Shown: positions 20,830-33,440 of the stretch, piece by piece
How positions within the stretch are numbered: position 1 is the first letter of the stretch
How the letters are laid out: each line of letters opens with the position of its first letter
Assembly: GCF_000699445.3 (NCBI RefSeq)
Contig: NC_067196.1
Location: 33,810,616-33,874,615, forward strand
From: Schistosoma haematobium
Taxonomy: Eukaryota; Platyhelminthes; Trematoda; Strigeidida; Schistosomatidae
DNA length: 64,000 nt
Direction of reading: 5' to 3'
The notes under the pieces: model-generated
Database searches by the model: none
The model's input: only the letters and a program-made list of their open reading frames with translations
Told to the model about the DNA's origin: nothing
Made by a program: the position numbers and the translations under genes

Positions 20830-23660
20830 GTTATCATAATAAGATGTTATCCGTAGTCCTTAAGAATAGGTCGAGTTTCCTCCTAAACGATCCCTAGGAA
20901 GTCGCTTGGACTAGTTCAGTCGACAGTGAATTCCAGCATTTGACAACTCTTAAGGAGTAGAAGTTGTGTCTACAGTCCGTTCTGCTACGTTGTCTCCAAT
21001 TTCTGGGTGTTACTTCCAAGTTTTTTGTTGGGACTAGGCTTAAGTAGGTGTTTAAGGAGATGTCCAGAAGTAATAAGGATACTGCAAGCCATCAGAAGGT
21101 CACCTCTAAGACGTCTATACTCTAATGGGTAAAGGTTAAGTGATTGGAGGCGCTCTTCGTAAGGTTCAAATTTGAGTCCCCGGACTGATTTCGTGGCTCG
21201 CCGTTGGATACGCTTCAGAGTGTCCTTATCCTTTTGGAGTGAGGAAGGAAATACTATGTTTCCGTACTCTAAATGTGGACGAATAAAACTATTTAAGATT
21301 ATGTGGAAAGTTCTCCCGTTAAACTGGCCAAAAATGCTCTTCAGTGATACCAGTGCAAGGTTTGCTCGGAAGGCATTTTTGTCACAGCGTAAGACGTTAA
21401 ATCGTAGGGCACCAGAACTCCTAAATCTTTTTCGACTCGGAATACTACTAGAGAGGAGTTTCTTAAGTTGTAACTGTAGTCTGCGACATGTCGCAGATGG
21501 ACTACTTTACACTTTGAAGTGTTAAAGGTAAGCCCGTTATCGTCTGCCCAACTTTTAAGTCGAGTCAGATCCTCCTGAAGTGCCTTTGTATCGTCCAGGT
21601 TGTGTATCTCTCTCCCAAGTTTCATGTCATCAGCAAAAAGTAATAAGACTGATGACACCTGTTGTGGAAGATCATTTATATAAATCAAGAAGAGAGGAGG
21701 TCTTAGTACTGAGCTCTGGGGGACCCCACTAGGACATTCCATAGCCTGAGATAAAGTGAAGTTAACCCTGACATTAAAATGTCGGTTTTTCAGATATGAA
21801 ATGAGCCAATCAATTATAGGGGTTGGACACCTAATCGATAAGACATATATGGTTAACCCTATCAAAAGCTTTCGAGAAATCAAGGTAAATGATATCAACC
21901 TTCCCCTTACGACCAAGGATGCTTGTCCATCTGTCCACCTCATTCAGCAGGTTGGTTATACAAAAGTAGTCCTTCCTGAAACCATGCCGTTGAGGTGAGA
22001 AGAAATTTAAGGACAGTAAATAGTCATGTATACTATCGTATATCAGGGATTCCGTGATTTTCGAAAGTATAGAGAGAAGAGCCAAAGGTCGGTAATTGAA
22101 GGTTCGCTGCGTCGACCTTCTTTGAAAATTGGTGTGATATGAGCCAGCTTCCAATTTTCCGGTAGTTTGCCTCGGCTTAGCGAGTGTAAGAACATCACGC
22201 TAAGCAGTGTTTCCAGGATTGAAGCTGCTTCCCTCAGTTTAGCAGAATGGACCATATCTGGACCAGGAGAAATGTCTTTTCTTAGGTGCTGTAGTTTCCG
22301 GAACACCAAGTCAGCGCTTAGGTTCACTTCGGGAAGTTCTGTGTAGTTGCAAATGAAGCTGTCATCAGTATAGTTAATGTAGGTCGTTTGAAATGTCCGA
22401 CAGTATTGTTCAGCCAAAAGGTTAGCGGCGTCGCCGTCGTTATCGGTCGGGCCGTTAAGACCTACCCGTTGGGAAACTCCAGTTTTGGCTTGACGAAGAG
22501 AGGCTGCATAACGGAATAAGCTTTCCGGATTGGAGACAAATTTATCTATAAGCTTTATCTGGTACTGAAGCTTGTCTTCTCTTATAGCTTTCGCGCATAT
22601 GTTCCTTATACGTTTGTATTACCTGTACGCTCCATTATTGTCAGTTAATTTCTATTCTGCCCAACAGTGTCTTTTGCGGCTTAGCAGGCGAGGAGTGTGG
22701 TTCTTGATGATTGTAAGTTGCTTTGAGCTTTTGGGGACAACTTGGGAAACTGACTGCTTTGTAGCACATGAGAGCATGTGCATTATGAATTCCTAATGAG
22801 TATCCACATCGAGTTGAGGGTGAACATTCCAAATACACCCATTGTAGGTAGTCCTGTAGAGCTGACACATTCAACCGTTTGAAATTCCAGTGCCTGTTGT
22901 TGGTTGAATATCTTAGCTCAGTTTTGCTGACAAAACTGAAAGCTATAACGGTGTGGTCGCTTTTCCCCAGGGGATCCAGGATTGAGAGGTTGTCAACAAG
23001 AAATTCTTCGTTCGTAAATACACAGTCTAAGCGCGACGGTATCTGAATGTTTCTCCAACGAGTTGCCGATTTCACATTTCCGTATAATTCCAAATCTTTA
23101 ATAAGGTTGAAGAACCGAGCTTCAGTAGAGTTTTCGCCTCTAATGTATGTATGTTCCGAAAAATAGTCTTTAGGAGGATTGAAGTCCCCTAGAATCAGGA
23201 TATGAGTGAAACAGAGACGCGTAGAGAGGGATAGTCCTACCAGCAAACGACTGTCATACTCGATGTCGGCAATGGGCTTCCAATATATGACTCTGACTAG
23301 GCGCCTCGAAGTAATAGACAATCTTACAGAGCACCATATGGATTCCTCATGATTATTGAACTCGAGGTTTGTACTTAGTGTACCTCCAAACAAGATCGTA
23401 TGTATACGGCTACTCCACCCCCAACTTCTGTTTTTCTGTCGTTGAGTTACAAAGACATCTCAAGTATTGCTAGCTACCGGTCCGTAAACTGAGTGAATAT
23501 CCAAGATTCAGATATTCTTATCAGATGAACCTTATTAGCATTGCTAAGTCCACGTAGCTCATCCATTTTGTTTGGTACACTCGCGGCGTTCATGTATAAG
23601 CAGTTTATGCTTTCAATTTGAAACGCGTGAGCTTCTTCCTGTTTGTCTGTATGAGCCTTA
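20830..23660 (-). mobile_element. CR1-like LINE, minus strand, inserted just upstream of AMT
   Basis: Read 5' to 3' on the minus strand. An endonuclease lies at 23620-22900 (MDELRGLSNANKVHLIRISE, GGGVAVYIRSCLEV, ILILGDFNPPKD near 23190, LGKSDHTVIAF near 22960). RT lies at 22417-21340 (RKDISPGPDM, FRKDYFCITNLLNEVDRW, YLDFSKAFDRVNH, CPSGVPQSSVLRPPLFLIY, FADD at 21626-21637). A C-terminal tail (PYEERLQSLNLYPLEYRRLR) reaches about 21060, and the 3' end lies near 20830. It has many frameshifts. The motif style (GVPQ, DFSKAFD) fits the CR1-like LINEs of schistosomes. It ends about 190 bp from the AMT start, so it may contribute to the AMT 5' flank. Confidence 0.8.
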
Positions 23661-25589
23661 CGTGAATGGACAGGAAGCTTACCTATATAAAAGTTTGCCG
23701 AATTGGTAGGCCCTTCAGACCTAAGACCTTATCAACGACGTACAAGAATACGCGAAGTGACAGGATCATATGGCCGTGCTAATACACATAACCCACTAGA
23801 GACAACTTGAAATACTATTAAGAGCGTAAAATAAATCTATTACGAACATGATATGAATCCGCATACGACAGAACACTCTGTGGATCTAAATGAGTCTGCA
23901 CGTCGAAAACTTCAAATAAGAAATGATTTTCAATTGATACCAAAATCATAACGATATTTGCGAATCTAATCAAGGTTGTTTGTGTTGTAATGTACTTGTA
24001 TATGGATCGTTAGATGATAAGCAGACAACAGAACCTTATCAAGTAAAAACTACTGTTTCTAAAGGTATTACACAAGATGACTTGATTGAACTGGAACTCA
24101 TATCACAGAGAATTCCTAAGACAGCAAGAAACTCCCCAGACCTAGGAAAGAATGATGGACAGACATCAAGTATGTGAAACTCAACACAAATTTTCTATAT
24201 CTCTTCCAGAAACAGTGAACAGATTGCTCTCTCTGTTATCATGTACCCACCCCTAACCTGTCTAAGTATCAAGACTGACGATGAGCACAAGCGTAATCAA
24301 CATTCGAATAAGTGGACTAATAATGATCAACAAATTACTGCATGCACCACTCATCCATCAAGGCCTAGAATTATTACCATGCATGGTAATGAAGTACTCC
24401 GCACCCCAGGGTCACAATAGTAACTGATCGCAGGACTAAACCACTTCACGATCTGCCGTACCGATCCACCCAAAAAATGTGGCTCTCAGGCATAAAAACA
24501 AAAAGAAAACTTCCAACAACATACAGCTTATCCTTCTACAGCTAAAATTGATACAAATGGCTGTAACACAAGCTACGAGCTTTAGATTCAAGAAATGCAA
24601 GGTAAGATGTCGAGTTTGACGTTTATTTTGACTAATATTAATAATAATATATTTCTACCAGCGCAGGTACAGACCATTTTTTCAGTCATGATCTATAAGA
24701 CACAACATTTGTTTGCTTACCGTATGCTCCACAAGTAGGAATGTTAAATTAAATCAACAATATGTACAAACTTGCATTGATTGTGAAAGAGCCGAACACG
24801 AACATCTAAGTAAACGTCAGAGTATTATTGCTCAAGTATGTGTAGTGGTATCGGGCCCTAACCACACAATCCTTAAAGCTGAACACGAGACAGTTGGAGG
24901 AATGAATATTCATCATTTAACGCGGAGAAAAACCCAACGGTGAGGAAGGTAGGAACAATGAGTTGAATGAATTCGAGTTGATCGGATGGTATGGCTCAAC
25001 CTTGCAGGCGTGGTCCCTGCTAAGTGTTACCTTATATCTTCTATTCATATTAAATATATTGTTCTATCTTTAGCCCAAACTTGCTCTCCATCATATATTG
25101 GTGATTGTTACGATGCATTGAGTTGATGTAGACAATGATGTGACTTCCACGTAAGATCTTATAGATTAGGAAGTTACACCATGACGAACCTACAATTTTA
25201 GGATTAAACCTATTATCAGAGCAGTATTAATATCGAAGTAGGCCATAATTCTCCACGTTCACTGCTAGTCTGGTTTCTTCTGTTGGTAGAACTAGGGGCA
25301 CCAACTGGCACGAAATTGGTGAGCCCTATTTTAAATACAAATTTAATTTCGGTTTTGCTTGCTATTATATCATTGTTTCTTTGCCTAGAACTAAAAATAA
25401 ACCTCCTGATTATGTTAGACATAAACTTCGCATATGCATTCATAAACTGTGCCTTTTTACCGAAAAGTATTCGTGTTCTGGTCATTATTTTACCTTGTTC
25501 ACACCACATTATTATGTTAGCCATATACAACGTGTCAGACTCAATCCAAACGGGAAACCTGGACGATAAATGTAACTTGTCACTGGTAG
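23661..25589. other. Intergenic stretch without recognised genes
   Basis: Short open frames (23980-24177, 24713-24943, and both strands of 25216-25633) show no family I recognise. The last 600 bases may be the LTR or leader of the gag fragment that follows, but no LTR pair is visible in the window. Confidence 0.4.
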
Positions 25590-26200
25590 ACATAGACAGT
25601 TATGACCACGAAAGCCCGGCTTCCAGAATTTGATCGTAGTGACCCTAAGTAGTGGTTTGCTCAACCGAAGCACTATTTCACGAGGAAAAACATTAAACCG
25701 GAGGGAGTTCGCCCCCTAGTTTCATGCTCTTTCCTCTCTTCTTTGGTCACTGAAGAAGTCAACGACTTGATTTTGAGTCGACTAATACGATAACCGTACG
25801 TCACTTTAAGACGAGAGATAATTAACTACCGATCTTTATCAGACGGCCAAAGAGACCAAAGCCTTTTTCAAGGAGAAACATTGGGTGATAGGTCACCATC
25901 ACAGTTTTTACATCACCTCCAAGTTTCGGTGGGCAATACAGTGGGTGAGGCAGTCCTAAGAAATGATGGATAACAGCTCTCCTGTGCTACGTCCAAGACT
26001 GTTTGGATGTACATGACCCGAACGTCACTTCACCTCGCTTAGCGCGTATCGCAGATAGAGTAATGGAGATAGATCTCCCAAATGCATCACGCATAATACA
26101 TCATGCACAAGAAGAACCGTCAAAGTATCCAGGCAACTCAGAAGTCTGTAAGAGTGCTAAAAGTATCATAGAGGCTGTCACCATAATGCAAATTGATCAT
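25590..26200 (+). mobile_element. Gypsy-like LTR retrotransposon gag fragment
   Basis: Broken frames on the plus strand read RLPEFDRSDP...WFAQPKHYFTRKNI, then SFLSSLVTEEVNDLIL. They continue with YRSLSDGQRDQSLFQGETLGDRSPSQFLHHLQ and finally PRLARIADRVMEID (26036-26080). This order (WFxQxE, VTEEV, GDRxPSxxLxxL, LAxIADRVME) is the signature of the gag capsid region of invertebrate Gypsy/Ty3 elements. Stops and shifts make it a relic. No pol or LTR follows, because the sequence is replaced at about 26215 by a minus-strand LINE. Confidence 0.7.
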
Positions 26201-26219
26201 GGTTACAGGAACAGGTCAA

Positions 26220-27650
26220 CAGACCAGGTCACAAACGTCGAAACAATGTAGATAGCTCTGCTTGTCAGCTTTAATGGTCTTCACTTGCTTGTTTGCTTCT
26301 GTGTATTCAGCTTGTGCCTTGACTTTCTTTGCTCTTGTCTGGCTGTTGTTAACCGCTGTCTTTTTGTTCATTCCTTCTTGATTCTTGTCTATAGTTTCCA
26401 TTCATAATGATGATGCTTCTTGTGACCCAGAAACTTCTGATACGTTGAGGTCAGTGCTTTTTTGACCCGTTTCCAGTTGTTATTCATAGTAGTTCCTTCT
26501 TCCTTCAGTATATCCTATAAGGTTTGGAACCTATTTTTGAGAGCTATATCGAATTCGTTGATTTTATCAGTATCTCGAAGGAAGGCTGTAGTGAACCATT
26601 GTAATGCTGTTTTCGCAGTTGCATAGTGCTTCTATGGCTTCAGTTTTATTCTGGCAACAACCAGGTGATGGTCTGAAGCCTTGCCAACCCCTTCACGGTT
26701 CTCACGTCTCCCACTGACCTGATTATTTTACTGGTGCGAATATGATTTATCTGATTTACTTCAGTGAGATCCGGTGAAACATGCGTAGCTTTGTGTACGT
26801 GTTGCGAGGGAATATTGTACCGCCTACAACCAATTTGTTGAATGCACATATATTCGCCGATCTGTCATCACCTTCGTTCCTCCTGCCCAATAAGTCCATG
26901 TCATCCCACGATATCTCCACACCCCATGTTGTCCATTCCGACGTTGGCGCTTCAGTCTTCCATAAGGATTGTCAAGTTTTTTCCTGGGCACTCCGCTATG
27001 ATCGATTCCATCCTTTTTGTAAAAATGATCTTTATCGTCTATACTGCTGTCATTGGAAGGCGCATAATATTGGATAACACTCATTATTATTCACTCCTTT
27101 GTTTTGATGATGCTTTGACAATTCCGGGACTATGAGACTCTCATCCCATAACTGCATTTCGTGTTTCTTTGAACAGCATCAAAGCAATTCAACGAGTGTG
27201 CGAATAATTTTTTTCCTCCAGACCAGAGTACAGCAGCATCTATCCTAAATCTTATCTTCTCTGTCTAGCTTTGGTCTAATGGTTTCCACTGGTTTTCAGA
27301 ACCACCAAAGTTGTATCTCTTTATTTCCATTGCTAACTGACTAGTCCTCCCGCTCTCCCGAATTGTCCGAACATTCCATGTACTTATAATATTGTTGCTC
27401 CGGTTGTAAGAAGATGCATCGGCCTCGCGGCTTTCGCAGAATCTCAACTTCCACCATGAGGTGTCAGAGCTACTGAAAGAAGATCATTCTACTGGGAGGG
27501 CAAAGTTTAAATGTGTTGATTTTTTATCTTGGTTAGCGATATTTTAGCAATGTTTTATCTGTGAGATAGGTTTACTGACCTGACCCCGTGTCCTCCTCTT
27601 TTGGGACCGACAGTAACCACAGAAGAGCTACAGGTAGTTTTTGTTTAAAG
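26220..27650 (-). mobile_element. SR2-like RTE 5' part, minus strand
   Basis: Read on the minus strand, the 5' UTR at 27650-27560 shares the CTACTGTCGGTCCCAA-type block with 6190-6215. The endonuclease N-terminus IISTWNVRTIRESGRTSQLA follows near 27400, and then QYYAPSNDSSIDDKDHFY (27084-26990). A block HKATHVSPDLTEVNQINHIR lies at about 26790. The linker EYTEANKQVKTIKADKQ lies at 26340-26240. RT is missing, so the copy is truncated at its 3' side, where it meets the gag fragment. It has multiple frameshifts. Confidence 0.75.
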
Positions 27651-28979
27651 TGTACAACAAAAATTTGGACTAGACACAAAAGGTGTGTATGTAACTAAAG
27701 AGTCTACGGAACTTAAGTCAGGGTTATATAAGAATTCGCAGCTAGATGTCTTTTATTCACGTTTAAGAAATGAGATATGTCCTGTGAAAGATACAGCTGT
27801 TATTGAATATATGTGTAGGTGTCCTTAAGCATTTTTTTACAGGTTTACTTGAAATCACTACTTGTTGTATATTTTTATTTGCTAGATGGTTTTACAAGTA
27901 CTTACAAACATGGCAGTAAACTTTCAATTCACTTCAAGTTGTCACGTAAGCTTTCGTAACTCATGTACAGTTCATGTATTGCTGCATGCATTTCGCCAAC
28001 TAAGTATGATACCCAGGTTTAATGGTGGTTATTACATTAGGAATGTCACTGTTAACTCATATCACTGAAACGGTATTGATAGTACTTTTACACTTATTAC
28101 ACAGAAGACTAACATTTAAGTTTTTATAGTTACGGTTTTAGGGATTCTCTTCCAGGAATCGACTTATTAGCTCAGAGTGAAACGATTACGCAACCTCAGT
28201 CTATTTTATATATAATGGTATGCGATAGCAATCAGATTTATGCCCAAAACAATTCGTAATTAAATTTTCGACTGCGTGACGTTTGAGAAATGACATGAGA
28301 TGAACTGAGAATAAAAGGTAAATGAGTTTATGTATAATGAGAATTCCGAGGACCTTTCAACAGTCTATAGGACAATCCGAAACGTCGAGGAATTCTTCGA
28401 ATATCCTTAAATTATCAGAATTCTTGAATACGTACCTATAAAATTCAGTAAAAAAACTGAGAGGAACCCTAGGTCAATGGAAACATGTGGGGTCTTAGTC
28501 GCGTTTTTATGGAAATTCCCTCAAAAATTTTAATAAGGTATCTCGAATTGACAAAAACTATCCTCAACTTCATGAGGTCGATACAATTTCACCACGCTGG
28601 TTATTTGTAAAATCTTAGATTATTACATAAACACCAGAACTGTAGTATTTCCAACTTTCCTAGTCTACGTTGGAAATTGATTTACTAACGCTACGCGGAT
28701 CATTTGACAGTTTTGCTCTGGTGTTAAAAACTAGCTACATTATCCGTTTACTTGGAAGAATCAAAGATTTTGTTAAAGCTTATGGTAAATGTTTGTCATC
28801 CTATTCTGTTTGTTCAATCTTTGTAGATGTGTAAAGCCTAACTATATGGTATATACTATATAGTTAGATATATAGATATGCTAGGTGCACCTAGCATATA
28901 TATCTACCACGTTCTTCTAAATTATAATTGTAGAATGAGATTCTTTTCATGAATACGATGATTAGCTGATAGTCCGTCT
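27651..28979. other. Intergenic stretch with a cruciform-capable palindrome
   Basis: No gene recognised. The notable item is an inverted repeat at about 28864-28906, centred on TGCTAGGTGCACCTAGCA (18 bp perfect), with AT-rich flanks that extend the arms. Confidence 0.5.
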
Positions 28980-29470
28980 GTAAGGTTGCGCGCTGCATGT
29001 TCTTGGTTGTCGCGCCTTCTTACTTGAGATGCTATTTTATTGTAGACATGGCTAAAGATCATACGTGTTGACGATAGGGTTCTAAAACCTTTGGCGGCTA
29101 CCGAGCAGCAGTGTCCAGTAGTTTTCAGGTCTTGGCTAACGATGTCTTGATTGAAAGTACAAGATGCTTTTCACGCGCGCTATTTAAAAAGGACAGTGGT
29201 ATTTTTCCTCGCTGAGTAAATTTCATTGTTTTGATCGTTTATTACGTATCAAGACTACTGTTTTTCACTTTAATTGAATTTATTTCAGTTAAAGTATTTG
29301 ACTAAAGTATCGTTTTTACTGTTTTTGTCGTTGGTACTCTTTAGTACCTCTTTTTCAACTGTATCTGTTAGTACTTTTGGTCCTAGCAATCTACAGCTCT
29401 TCACTTTTTTTGGTCATTGATAATTTTTTTGTTTCTGGGTATCATCGCATATTGAAAAAACCCCTCCTAA

Positions 29471-30593
29471 ATGACCGGACAGTGTAAAAAAAGCAGTTGC
29501 CAACGTCCGGGTTGTCGTTATCCTGCTGAAAGCGGCATGCAGTGCGACGAGTGCAAAGGCTGGTACCACGAAGTTTGCACGAACTTAACGCCTGCTGCTT
29601 TCAAACGGTTCAGTAAGAAGGGTTGTGTGTGGCTTTGTCAACAGTGCTGCTCGGATGCAAACAGCTTGTTAACCGAGGCCATCTCACTGGTTGATGCTGC
29701 AAAGAAGTGTTTCAAAAAGCATAGTCGGAACGCGTCAAACAGCACTCGATCTGTTGACACGCAAATCAATGTGAAGGAAACTCAGGTGAGTCCAGTGATA
29801 GATGACTCACGCCCGTCAAAGAAGGAAAAGCAGTCTTCAAAGGGGCCTGCCTTAAGAAAAAGCTCAAGAAAAGTAGGGTCTTCTGTTCCCCGTCTCCCAG
29901 ATGGGATCCAACAGGAAACACCTAGGAGCCGCAATCGCAAGGCTCGATCGGTTTCAAATGGTAAACATAACACGCCCCCTCAGATCGTCGACAACCCCCA
30001 AAACCCAACACTAGGTTTGACGCAACTGCTATTGCTTCTACCAGCAGCGTTGACGAATGGGTAAAGGTTGTAAGAAAGGAAAGTATTGATATAAAGGGAA
30101 ACCTGCCCCCGTAAAAGTGGTTGAAAAATCGAAAACTGATCATAGCGACAGGTCAGCTATTTTTCATAGAATTAAGGAGAGCGATAGCTCTGAACCTAAA
30201 GCTCGTTTTGAGCACGACATTGTACTGATTAGGCAGCTGCTTAATCAACTCATGCCTCAAAATATGACTGGGGTCACCTTGCTAAAGGTGTATAGACTAG
30301 GGAGTCTAACGGACTCGAAACCAAATCATTCCAGACTGCTTAAAGTAGTATTCGGCTCTTCAAACGAACGTGACCTAATTTTACAAAATGGACACAAATT
30401 AAAGGGTTCAGGAGTCTTTATCCGAAAGGACCTACCGTTGGCAGACCGTGTTAAAAGACGGGAAGCCGAGAAAGAACTACAACATAGGTTAGACGCTGGC
30501 GAAAAGGACCTGAAAATTGTAAATTTTCGGGTTGTAAGACTTCGACAGAGAATGATGCCGAAGCCGCTCTGGGTGAAGCACGAAGGCACTTAA
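29471..30593 (+). pseudogene. ORF1 of the CR1-like LINE: PHD-type zinc finger plus RRM-like C-terminal part
   Basis: Residues about 5-60 form a Cys4-His-Cys3 PHD-like finger (CQRPGC, MQCDECKGWYHEVC, WLCQQCC). A basic, serine-rich linker follows. A frameshift near 30060-30120 then separates the second half (30117-30593). That half has an HDIVLIRQLLNQLMP helix, LLKVYRLGSLTDSKPNHSRL, LKVVFGSSNERDLILQNG and RRREAEKEL-type helix, resembling the RNA-binding region of LINE ORF1 proteins. PHD fingers are known in ORF1 of several CR1-clade elements. The role is presumed RNA/chromatin binding in the retroposon particle. Confidence 0.65.
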
Positions 30594-31876
30594 ACAGGCT
30601 TCGGATCTGTTACACCAATGCACGGAGCTTACTTAATAAGCGATCGGAACTAGGTGTGCAGATTGACTCTATAAAGCCAGATATAATCGCAGTAACAGAA
30701 ACCTGGCTGACACAGGCTATAGATAGTATAGAACTTGATTTCGAGGGCTTTACGTTAGTAAGGGCCGACAGAACACAAAAGCGCAAAGGAGGGGAGTAGC
30801 TCTATTCATTAGGAATGCTATCCCATTTACCATTATCGATAGTGTATCCCATGAGAGTGGGACGTGTGAATTAGTTAGTCTTCGCTTAAAATGCAAGGGA
30901 CAAGAGCTGCTGATTGGTTTGGTCTATCGCAGTCCAAGCTGTGAGGCAAATGAGATCCTGTTAAGCAGTCTCAATACTTGGTCCCAAAGTGGTCGATGTC
31001 TAATCCTAGGGGACTTTAATGCACCTATGGTAGACTGGGAAAATCTGCGAACTGAATCGTCAGAAAATTCCTTCGAGCAGGAACTAGTTGATGCGGTTAT
31101 CACATGTGCCCTAGTGCAACATGTGAAAGAAGCGACTAGGTACGACCCGGACACTGAATCATCCTTATTAGATCTTATACTGACTCACTATGAGGATGAT
31201 GTTGCGAACCTCCACCATATGCCACCCTTAGGTAAAAGTGACCACGCAGTTTTAACTTTCGACTTCCATATAACTGCCAGTCATGAGGACGCGTCAGTCC
31301 AGTCCAGACCCAACGTCTGGAAAGCAAACATACCAGACATCATGCACTCAGCATCGTTAATAGATTGGACAATAGACCCAGAGTCCTCCATTGAAACGGC
31401 CTGGGACGCATTTCGAAAATCATACTTAAAAGTTACCACACCTCACATCCCTTGGACTATACCAAAGGGGCCGAAAACTCACCACCATGGTTCAGTAGGG
31501 AGGTCCGTATCCTTCTCCGTAAGAAAAGGAAAACGTGGGATAGATTTAGGTTACTGGGGACTGATGAGTCAAAATCTCAGTATCGAAAGGCTCGGAACAC
31601 TTGTGCCTCGACCCTCCGTAAGTCTAGAAAATTGTACGAAGAAAAACTTGTTAAGGAATCCATAGAATGTCCTAAACGCTTGTATTCCTATATAAACCAA
31701 AGGACAAGGAGAAAAGGAAATATTCCTGCTCTATGGGGAGACAGTACTGCTTCATCATTAGTGGAGGACGACTTTGGTAAGGCTCAAGCGTTCTCGAACT
31801 ACTTTAGCAACGTGTATACCATAGAAGCACCCTTCTCGTCAGCGTATACAGATCCCCCATACATACACTGGATAGC

Positions 31877-33388
31877 GTGACCATTAAAGAACTCGATGTC
31901 TTTGGTCTGCTAAATAAGCTTGACATAGGTAAATCCACGGGGCCCGATGAATTACATCCTAGGCTACTGAAGGAATTATCTAACTTCGTTGCGAACCCTT
32001 TAAGTACATGCTTTAACCTATCCGTTACGCAGGGTCGCTTACCGAAAGATTGGAAAAACGCCATAGTAAGTCCTGTCTTCAAAACAGGCACGAAACACAA
32101 ACCTGAGAACTACCGCCCCGTTAGCCTAACTAGTGTGGTTGTTAAAATCTTAGAAAAGATTATTCGGAAGGAGCTGTTTAAGTATCTCGATAAAAACCGG
32201 ATCCTCTCGGAGAAGCAGCATGGCTTCAGAATAGGTTATTCTTGTCTCACTAACTTATTAGTGGCTCGTGAAAGCTGGTGTGCTCTTAAGGACCAAAAGC
32301 TACCTGTAGACGTCGCCTTCATTGATTTCAGTAAAGCTTTTGATAAAGTTCCGCACAACCGGCTGTTATATAAGTTAAGACATATCGGGATTGGAGGTAA
32401 TTTATTGATGTGGATAAAAGACTTCTTAGTTGGGCGTCAACAAAGAGTAAGGGTGAACTCAAAGTTATCTAGCTGGGAAACTGTGCTTAGTGGAGTGCCC
32501 CAGGGTACAGTTTTGGGGCCAGTGCTATTCCTCTTATATGTAAATGACCTTCCTTGTCTCCTATCATCATCGGTCTTGCTATATGCTGACGATGTCAAGA
32601 TATGGAGAACGATACGATGTAAGAGTGATAGCTTAGAACTTCAAAATGACCTGAAGAAGTTATCTGAATGGTCTCAAACATGGCAGTTGCCGATAAATAC
32701 TTCCAAGTGTGTTGTGATGCATATCGGTCATCAAGGCACAGATACATATACGATGAATAACACTGAGCTACCTGTCGTCCAGACATATAATGACTTAGGA
32801 GTTATCGTTAGTCAAGACTTAAAGACTACTGCACACTGCCGTGCAATAGCCGCCAAAAGTTTTAGAACGTTATGGTCAATACGTAGGGCTTTTAGTCATG
32901 TCGACACTAAGACGTTTTTGACTTTGTATACAGTGTTCGTTCGTCCTAAACTTGAGTACTGCATACAGGCGGCTAGCCCCTGCTTTAAAAAAGACAGTGA
33001 GCTTCTGGAAAGGGTTCAAAGAACGGCGACTAAGCTGGTTCCCGCAATAGCGAAGCTTCCGTATGAATCTCGACTGGCCAAGCTGAACCTTTTCCCGTTG
33101 TCATATCGCAGAACTAGAGGGGACTTGATTACAGTCTACAAATTGCTTAGTGATAAATTTGCACCTAACATGCCCTCATTTTTCTTGTCTTCCAAAACAG
33201 AGAATTTACGAGGACACTCCAAAAAAGTTCATAAGCCGAGAACAAATTACTTGTCAGCTGACTATCGACTTTCCCATCGAATCATCAACGAGTGGAATTC
33301 ACTACCTCAGCACGTGGTTGAGGCTCCATCCGTCGACTCTTTCAAAAGAAAGTTGGATCAACTGAGAGACCACCATTGCCAGGACTAA
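31877..33388 (+). CDS. Reverse transcriptase domain of CR1-like LINE ORF2
   Basis: A 503-residue open frame with all RT motifs: GKSTGPDELHPRLL, NYRPVSLTSVVVKILEK, QHGFRIGYSCLTNLL, AFIDFSKAFDKVPH (catalytic Asp), SGVPQGTVLGPVLFLLYVND, YADD at 32582-32593, and NTSKCVVMHIG. The LINE thumb/C-terminal blocks LEYCIQAASP, LERVQRTATKLV and LNLFPLSYRRTRGDL follow. The real ORF2 begins upstream. The Met at 31877 is only the first in frame after an in-frame break. The domain itself has no stop, so it could still encode polymerase if expressed. Confidence 0.8.
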   Translation: MTIKELDVFGLLNKLDIGKSTGPDELHPRLLKELSNFVANPLSTCFNLSVTQGRLPKDWKNAIVSPVFKTGTKHKPENYRPVSLTSVVVKILEKIIRKELFKYLDKNRILSEKQHGFRIGYSCLTNLLVARESWCALKDQKLPVDVAFIDFSKAFDKVPHNRLLYKLRHIGIGGNLLMWIKDFLVGRQQRVRVNSKLSSWETVLSGVPQGTVLGPVLFLLYVNDLPCLLSSSVLLYADDVKIWRTIRCKSDSLELQNDLKKLSEWSQTWQLPINTSKCVVMHIGHQGTDTYTMNNTELPVVQTYNDLGVIVSQDLKTTAHCRAIAAKSFRTLWSIRRAFSHVDTKTFLTLYTVFVRPKLEYCIQAASPCFKKDSELLERVQRTATKLVPAIAKLPYESRLAKLNLFPLSYRRTRGDLITVYKLLSDKFAPNMPSFFLSSKTENLRGHSKKVHKPRTNYLSADYRLSHRIINEWNSLPQHVVEAPSVDSFKRKLDQLRDHHCQD

Positions 33389-33440
33389 CATAGGCCATCG
33401 AGCCTCCTGTCCTTCCCAAACTGAAACTGAAACTGAAACA

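Larger units (their letters stand above)
28980..33440 (+). mobile_element. CR1-like LINE with PHD-finger ORF1, nearly intact
   Basis: This is a two-ORF LINE. A 5' leader runs to 29470. ORF1 lies at 29471-30590, with a frameshift near 30060-30120. ORF2 starts near 30590 with endonuclease (NRLRICYTNARSLLNKRSEL, ITETWL-type block, LILGDFNAPMVDW at 31000-31040, PPLGKSDHAVL near 31225-31255). It continues through a linker (31452-31880) into RT (31877-33388). The 3' end shows TGAAAC repeats (33420-33440). Only a few lesions separate it from a coding state: a frameshift in ORF1, a stop at 30797, a shift near 31465 and a stop at 31878. It is therefore among the youngest elements in the window. Clade assignment to CR1 is by motif style and ORF1 zinc finger. 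Confidence 0.85.

Noticed and set aside
25216..25633. Overlapping frames of 116 and 125 codons on both strands
   Set aside because: No domain, no splice context and no coding bias that favours one strand. More likely leader or LTR of the gag fragment.
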